DNA of 8,950 nucleotides from Acidobacteriota bacterium (lineage in GTDB: Bacteria; Acidobacteriota; UBA6911; JACQSX01): positions 1-8,950 of the forward strand of contig JACQGG010000035.1 in the NCBI GenBank assembly GCA_016199665.1. Direction: 5' to 3'. Within the stretch, counting starts at the first letter, position 1, and each line of letters begins with the position of its first letter. The notes beneath the pieces were generated by a model. The model did not search any database, was not told where the DNA came from, and saw only the letters and a list, made by a program, of their open reading frames with translations. The position numbers were made by a program, and so were the translations under genes. Below are positions 6,883 to 8,950 of this stretch, piece after piece.

Positions 6883-7295
6883 CAAGTATTGGCAGGGCCC
6901 CGGCACCCCAGGATTCAACAAACCGCAACTTCGCTGCGGCGACTGAAGAAGGTGCAGACCAAATCGACTCCTTTGGACACTTCGAGTGTTATGACAAGTC
7001 ATGGCACATAAGATATCGCTAATATTACACTTTCTAACTCGGTCCGAACGCCATCGATGCCAATACACTGGACAGGCTCCCAGCCCCAATTCATCCCTGA
7101 GCCACAGGCGTAAGCATGCGAAGTCGCCTCGGCGGGTCCGCTCCGCAGGCCGGGCCAGCCGGAACCCAAGAGGTGGAATCCCGCTTAGTGCGGGTCCGGA
7201 AGCTGCGACCGTTAAACCATGCTCGCTTCTTGCCCGTTGCCTGAAAAGTCCTGCGACCAAGTCACTGGCGATTGCCCACGGGCATATGGCCCAAC

Positions 7296-7346
7296 CCCAG
7301 CCGCCAAGCGGCTTCAGAATTGTAGCCGGGGGCGTCAGCCCTCGGT
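7296..7346 (-). repeat. Composite two-hairpin repeat, inverted copy
   Basis: On the minus strand the order is the same as at 3721-3770: the CCGAGGGC/GCCCCCGG-type hairpin (7326-7345, one non-Watson-Crick pair), then CTACAATTCTG, then the palindrome GCCGC-TTG-GCGGC (7300-7312). It faces the direct copy at 7532-7580. Confidence 0.75.
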
Positions 7347-7578
7347 TGACAAACCCTGCAAATCATCACAGGTGGCGAAGCGGCGACACACATTTCAGTG
7401 GCGTGCCTCTTCCGACCCGTGTGCGAGGCTGGAGCGAGGAACATCGCAATTGAATACGATGAAACCCATCTCTGAGATTGAAATCTGTCCGCCGCTGCGC
7501 GGCTCCGGTGGGTCAAATATGAACGGATTGCACCGAGGGCTCGCGCCCTCGGCTACAATTCTTTGGGCGCTTCGCGGC
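7300..7578. mobile_element. Possible MITE-like element bounded by inverted composite repeats
   Basis: Two composite repeats of about 50 bases lie in opposite orientation (7296-7346 and 7532-7580) around about 185 bases that encode nothing recognisable. The whole, about 280 bases, could fold as one long hairpin. This matches the size and form of non-autonomous miniature elements or paired REP units. No transposase is present and no target-site duplication was established, so the mobile nature is inference. Confidence 0.35.
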
Positions 7579-7580
7579 GA
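7532..7580 (+). repeat. Composite two-hairpin repeat, copy 3
   Basis: The first 30 bases (7532-7561) differ from 3721-3750 at a single position in the hairpin loop (TCGC against TCAC). The 8-pair stem is perfect (7533-7540 with 7545-7552). The second palindrome is imperfect here (GGCGC-TTC-GCGGC). Confidence 0.8.
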
Positions 7581-7642
7581 CGGAACCAGTTTGATCGCCG
7601 CTCCCGACTTGCCGGTATTCAACCCTGTCAATTTCTTGCACT

Positions 7643-7677
7643 GTCTGCAGGAATTCTGCAACCAAGGTGCTCACAAG
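7643..7677 (+). repeat. 35-base direct repeat, copy 1, upstream of the DUF218 gene
   Basis: It begins GTCTGCAGGAATTC and matches 7711-7745 at 29 of 35 positions. A fainter relative containing CTGCGACCAAG occurs at about 7241-7265. Confidence 0.7.
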
Positions 7678-7710
7678 CTCTCTCTCCCGGTCATGGTGGG
7701 GGAGAGAGAG
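7678..7710 (+). repeat. 11-pair perfect inverted repeat between two direct repeats
   Basis: CTCTCTCTCCC (7678-7688) pairs perfectly with GGGAGAGAGAG (7700-7710) across an 11-base loop. It lies exactly between the two 35-base direct repeats and 68-100 bases before the DUF218 start. In RNA it would be a stable stem-loop. It has no following T-run, so it is not a classical terminator. Confidence 0.7.
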
Positions 7711-7745
7711 GTCTGCAGGAATTCCACAACCCAGGTATTCACAGG
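7711..7745 (+). repeat. 35-base direct repeat, copy 2
   Basis: Starts directly after the stem-loop with the same GTCTGCAGGAATTC as copy 1 and ends in the G-run that may act as ribosome site for the downstream gene. Six differences from copy 1. Confidence 0.7.
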
Positions 7746-7777
7746 GGGGCTCTGTGACGAACTCCTCGGCTGACGCC

Positions 7778-8437
7778 ATGAAGAACTCGCACGGTTTTGG
7801 CTGTCTCAGTACGATTTTTGGCTGTCTGGTTCTGGGGTTGCTGTTGTATTTCTCCCACGTGTGGCTGCTGCGCCAGTGGGGGTTTGCCCTGCTCCGCTCC
7901 GATACATTGCAGAAAGCTGACGCCATTGTCGTCATGGCCGGGGGCTACGCCATACGGGCTCAGGAGGCCGCGGCCCTTTACCGGGAGGGATGGAGCCCTC
8001 GAGTTGTGCTGACTCGGGAGGCGCCGCCGGACGGGTTTTACCAGCTCAAGGACCAGGGAATAAACCTGCCGGAGATGATCGATGTCAACCAGCAGGTCCT
8101 GGAGAGGCTGGGAGTACCGCGCTCCGGCATCTGGAGAGTGGACGGCGTCGTGGGAAGTACCGACGAGGAGGTGCAGCGCGTGGGACAGTACCTCAAGGAG
8201 CGGAACCTGCACACTCTTCTGGTGGTGACATCAAAGGCGCACAGCCGGCGCGCTTGCCTGGTCTTCCATCATTACTGGGAGAATGACTTCCAGATCGTTT
8301 GCCGCTACAGCCGTTTTGACCCATTCGAACCTAAAAGGTGGTGGAAATCGCGCAAAGACATCCGAGAACTGACCTTCGAATGGCAAAAGCTGATGCTTTA
8401 CCGGATCCAGTTTGCGCTGGATTCTATCCGGAGGTAG
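7778..8437 (+). CDS. DUF218 (YdcF/SanA/ElyC-like) membrane-anchored protein
   Basis: The 219-residue protein has one N-terminal membrane segment (about residues 11-30, GCLSTIFGCLVLGLLLYF) followed by a DUF218 domain. Family blocks are ADAIVVMAGG (47-56), RAQEAAALYREGWSPRVVLT (60-79), STDEEVQRV (127-135), and LLVVTSKAHSRRACLVFHHY (147-166), matching the usual VTS..H..RA core. Relatives such as E. coli SanA, ElyC and YdcF have poorly defined roles, with ElyC linked to envelope and lipid-carrier metabolism; the reaction here is unknown. The ATG at 7778 lacks a good ribosome site. A GTG at 7754-7756, in frame and 5 bases after GGGGGG (7744-7749), would add eight residues and is a reasonable alternative start. 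A longer frame from 7667 would run through the repeat cluster and is not preferred. The gene stands alone, with repeats on both sides. Confidence 0.85.
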   Translation: MKNSHGFGCLSTIFGCLVLGLLLYFSHVWLLRQWGFALLRSDTLQKADAIVVMAGGYAIRAQEAAALYREGWSPRVVLTREAPPDGFYQLKDQGINLPEMIDVNQQVLERLGVPRSGIWRVDGVVGSTDEEVQRVGQYLKERNLHTLLVVTSKAHSRRACLVFHHYWENDFQIVCRYSRFDPFEPKRWWKSRKDIRELTFEWQKLMLYRIQFALDSIRR

Positions 8438-8581
8438 CGAAGGCGTTTTCGGTTTCGCATTCCCGGTTCAGCGCTTCGGGCGTCCATAGCGCCAAAACCA
8501 CGGGAAGCTGGGAACCCCCGTCCGAGAACCAACAACAGCCGCAGCCGTCAGGGCGTGTCGCCCAAATGGCGCGTCGCAGGC

Positions 8582-8610
8582 GTCCGAACCGCGACGGTCA
8601 CGGAGTGGCG
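8582..8610 (-). repeat. GC-rich dispersed repeat (family A), inverted copy
   Basis: The minus strand reads CCGCCACTCCGTGACCGTCG then CGGTTCGGAC, the same core (CTCCGT-ACCGTCGCGGTTCGG) as 8897-8927. It is opposite in orientation to the copy at 8826-8856. Confidence 0.7.
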
Positions 8611-8634
8611 GGAAGAATCAGACTCATATAGAGC

Positions 8635-8790
8635 TCAATTCATTCCAGTCCATCCCAACACTTCCATCGCCTCGCCCTGCTCTTCCAGAACAAAGGCGGT
8701 CGTTCCGCAGATCGGGTGTCCACCGAAGATACCCTGGGCCCCCGCACCGTTGCTATCGCCTTCTGTTAGGAGGATCCAACCTGTTTTCAT
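8635..8790 (-). CDS. Doubtful small open frame, 51 residues, function unknown
   Basis: From the ATG at 8788-8790 it encodes a 51-residue peptide starting MKTGWILLTEGDSNG and containing FGGHPICGTTAFVLEEQGEA. The composition is more protein-like than other frames in this region, with a balanced mix of hydrophobic and acidic residues. I do not recognise a family. No Shine-Dalgarno sequence precedes the start, and the frame continues upstream to 8835, into a repeat. It lies between inverted family A repeats. It may be a remnant of a larger gene, repeat-borne sequence, or chance. Confidence 0.2.
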   Translation of the reverse strand: MKTGWILLTEGDSNGAGAQGIFGGHPICGTTAFVLEEQGEAMEVLGWTGMN

Positions 8791-8825
8791 GGACTTGAGG
8801 GCCAAAGGAGCGAGACGTTCTCCCC

Positions 8826-8856
8826 GCCGCTCCATAACCGTCGCGGTTCGGTCGCC
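8826..8856 (+). repeat. GC-rich dispersed repeat (family A), 31-base direct copy
   Basis: It differs from 8897-8927 at one base (CCATAACC against CCGTAACC). It contains the palindrome AACCG-TCG-CGGTT (8836-8848). Confidence 0.85.
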
Positions 8857-8896
8857 GTTGTGGACTACGGAGCGCTGCCGGCGGTGGTGGCTCCTC

Positions 8897-8927
8897 GCCG
8901 CTCCGTAACCGTCGCGGTTCGGTCGCC
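8897..8927 (+). repeat. GC-rich dispersed repeat (family A), 31-base direct copy
   Basis: Second copy of 8826-8856, at an offset of 71 bases with a 40-base spacer. It contains the same AACCG-TCG-CGGTT palindrome. More copies may follow beyond the window end. Confidence 0.85.
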
Positions 8928-8950
8928 CGCGAGGCGCCCTTCGGTAACAC

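Larger units (their letters stand above)
6883..7777. other. 895-base gene-free region between lpxD and the DUF218 gene
   Basis: Open frames here are low in protein-like character and read straight through repeats, so none is called. The region holds a small hairpin just after lpxD (CCGCA 6923-6927 with TGCGG 6935-6939), a 12-base near-palindrome ATGACAAGTCAT (6991-7002), and a hairpin CCCGC-TTAGT-GCGGG (7180-7194). It also holds two inverted copies of the composite repeat (7296-7346 and 7532-7580) and a direct-repeat/stem-loop cluster (7643-7745). No tRNA, rRNA or recognised small RNA is seen. Confidence 0.7.
8438..8950. other. 513-base region after the DUF218 gene, mainly repeats
   Basis: There is no confident gene. 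Three copies of the GC-rich family A repeat occur (8582-8610 inverted, 8826-8856 and 8897-8927 direct), with a doubtful small open frame between the first two. No T-tailed hairpin terminator follows the DUF218 stop. The window ends within this region. Confidence 0.65.

Noticed and set aside
7194..7202. GTCCGGAAG, reminiscent of the SRP RNA tetraloop region
   Set aside because: The flanking symmetric loop and the AGCAGCC side of the conserved helix are absent; chance match.
5779..7260. 493-codon open frame on the minus strand opposite lpxD
   Set aside because: Shadow of lpxD; its His/Asp/Gly-rich composition reflects the antisense of hexapeptide repeats.
7001..7453. 150-codon open frame on the plus strand after lpxD
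   Set aside because: Basic, proline- and serine-rich translation of GC-rich intergenic DNA that runs through a composite repeat; no domain and no ribosome site.
7219..7773. 184-codon open frame on the plus strand leading up to the DUF218 gene
   Set aside because: It crosses two composite repeats and the stem-loop cluster; the sequence is explained by the repeats.

Overview
The window is a stretch of chromosome from a GC-rich, Gram-negative bacterium. It carries six confident protein genes, all housekeeping or near-housekeeping, separated by unusually long repeat-rich intergenic spaces. LpxD (lipid A synthesis) shows that the cell makes an outer membrane. The short archaeal/thermophile-like S-adenosylhomocysteinase, the GC content and the intergenic repeats would fit a soil bacterium of the Acidobacteria type. 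That placement is inference; no rRNA or other marker gene in the window settles it.

Layout from left to right. Minus strand: ahcY (108-1379) preceded by metK (1432-2613), a two-gene methyl-cycle operon; then xerD (2780-3664), a chromosome dimer resolvase; a 400-base repeat-filled gap; and murJ (4065-5654), the lipid II flippase. A 199-base divergent promoter region follows. Plus strand: lpxD (5854-6882), an 895-base gene-free region packed with repeats, a DUF218/YdcF-like membrane protein (7778-8437), and a 513-base repeat-rich tail with at most one doubtful mini-gene.

How the genes relate. MetK makes S-adenosylmethionine, and AhcY removes the S-adenosylhomocysteine left by methyltransferases, so the two form half of the activated-methyl cycle. 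MurJ exports lipid II for peptidoglycan, LpxD builds the lipid A precursor, and the DUF218 protein belongs to a family with envelope roles; these three give the right half an envelope theme. XerD acts in chromosome segregation.

No tRNA, rRNA, CRISPR array, insertion sequence, phage gene or defence system is visible. The most notable content is the intergenic repeat landscape. There is a composite two-hairpin element in three copies, two of them inverted around about 185 bases like a miniature mobile element. A second GC-rich repeat family has five copies, two of them also inverted around a small open frame. A direct-repeat/stem-loop cluster lies directly upstream of the DUF218 gene. The metK leader has a possible pair of mutually exclusive structures. 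I found no convincing new multi-gene system.
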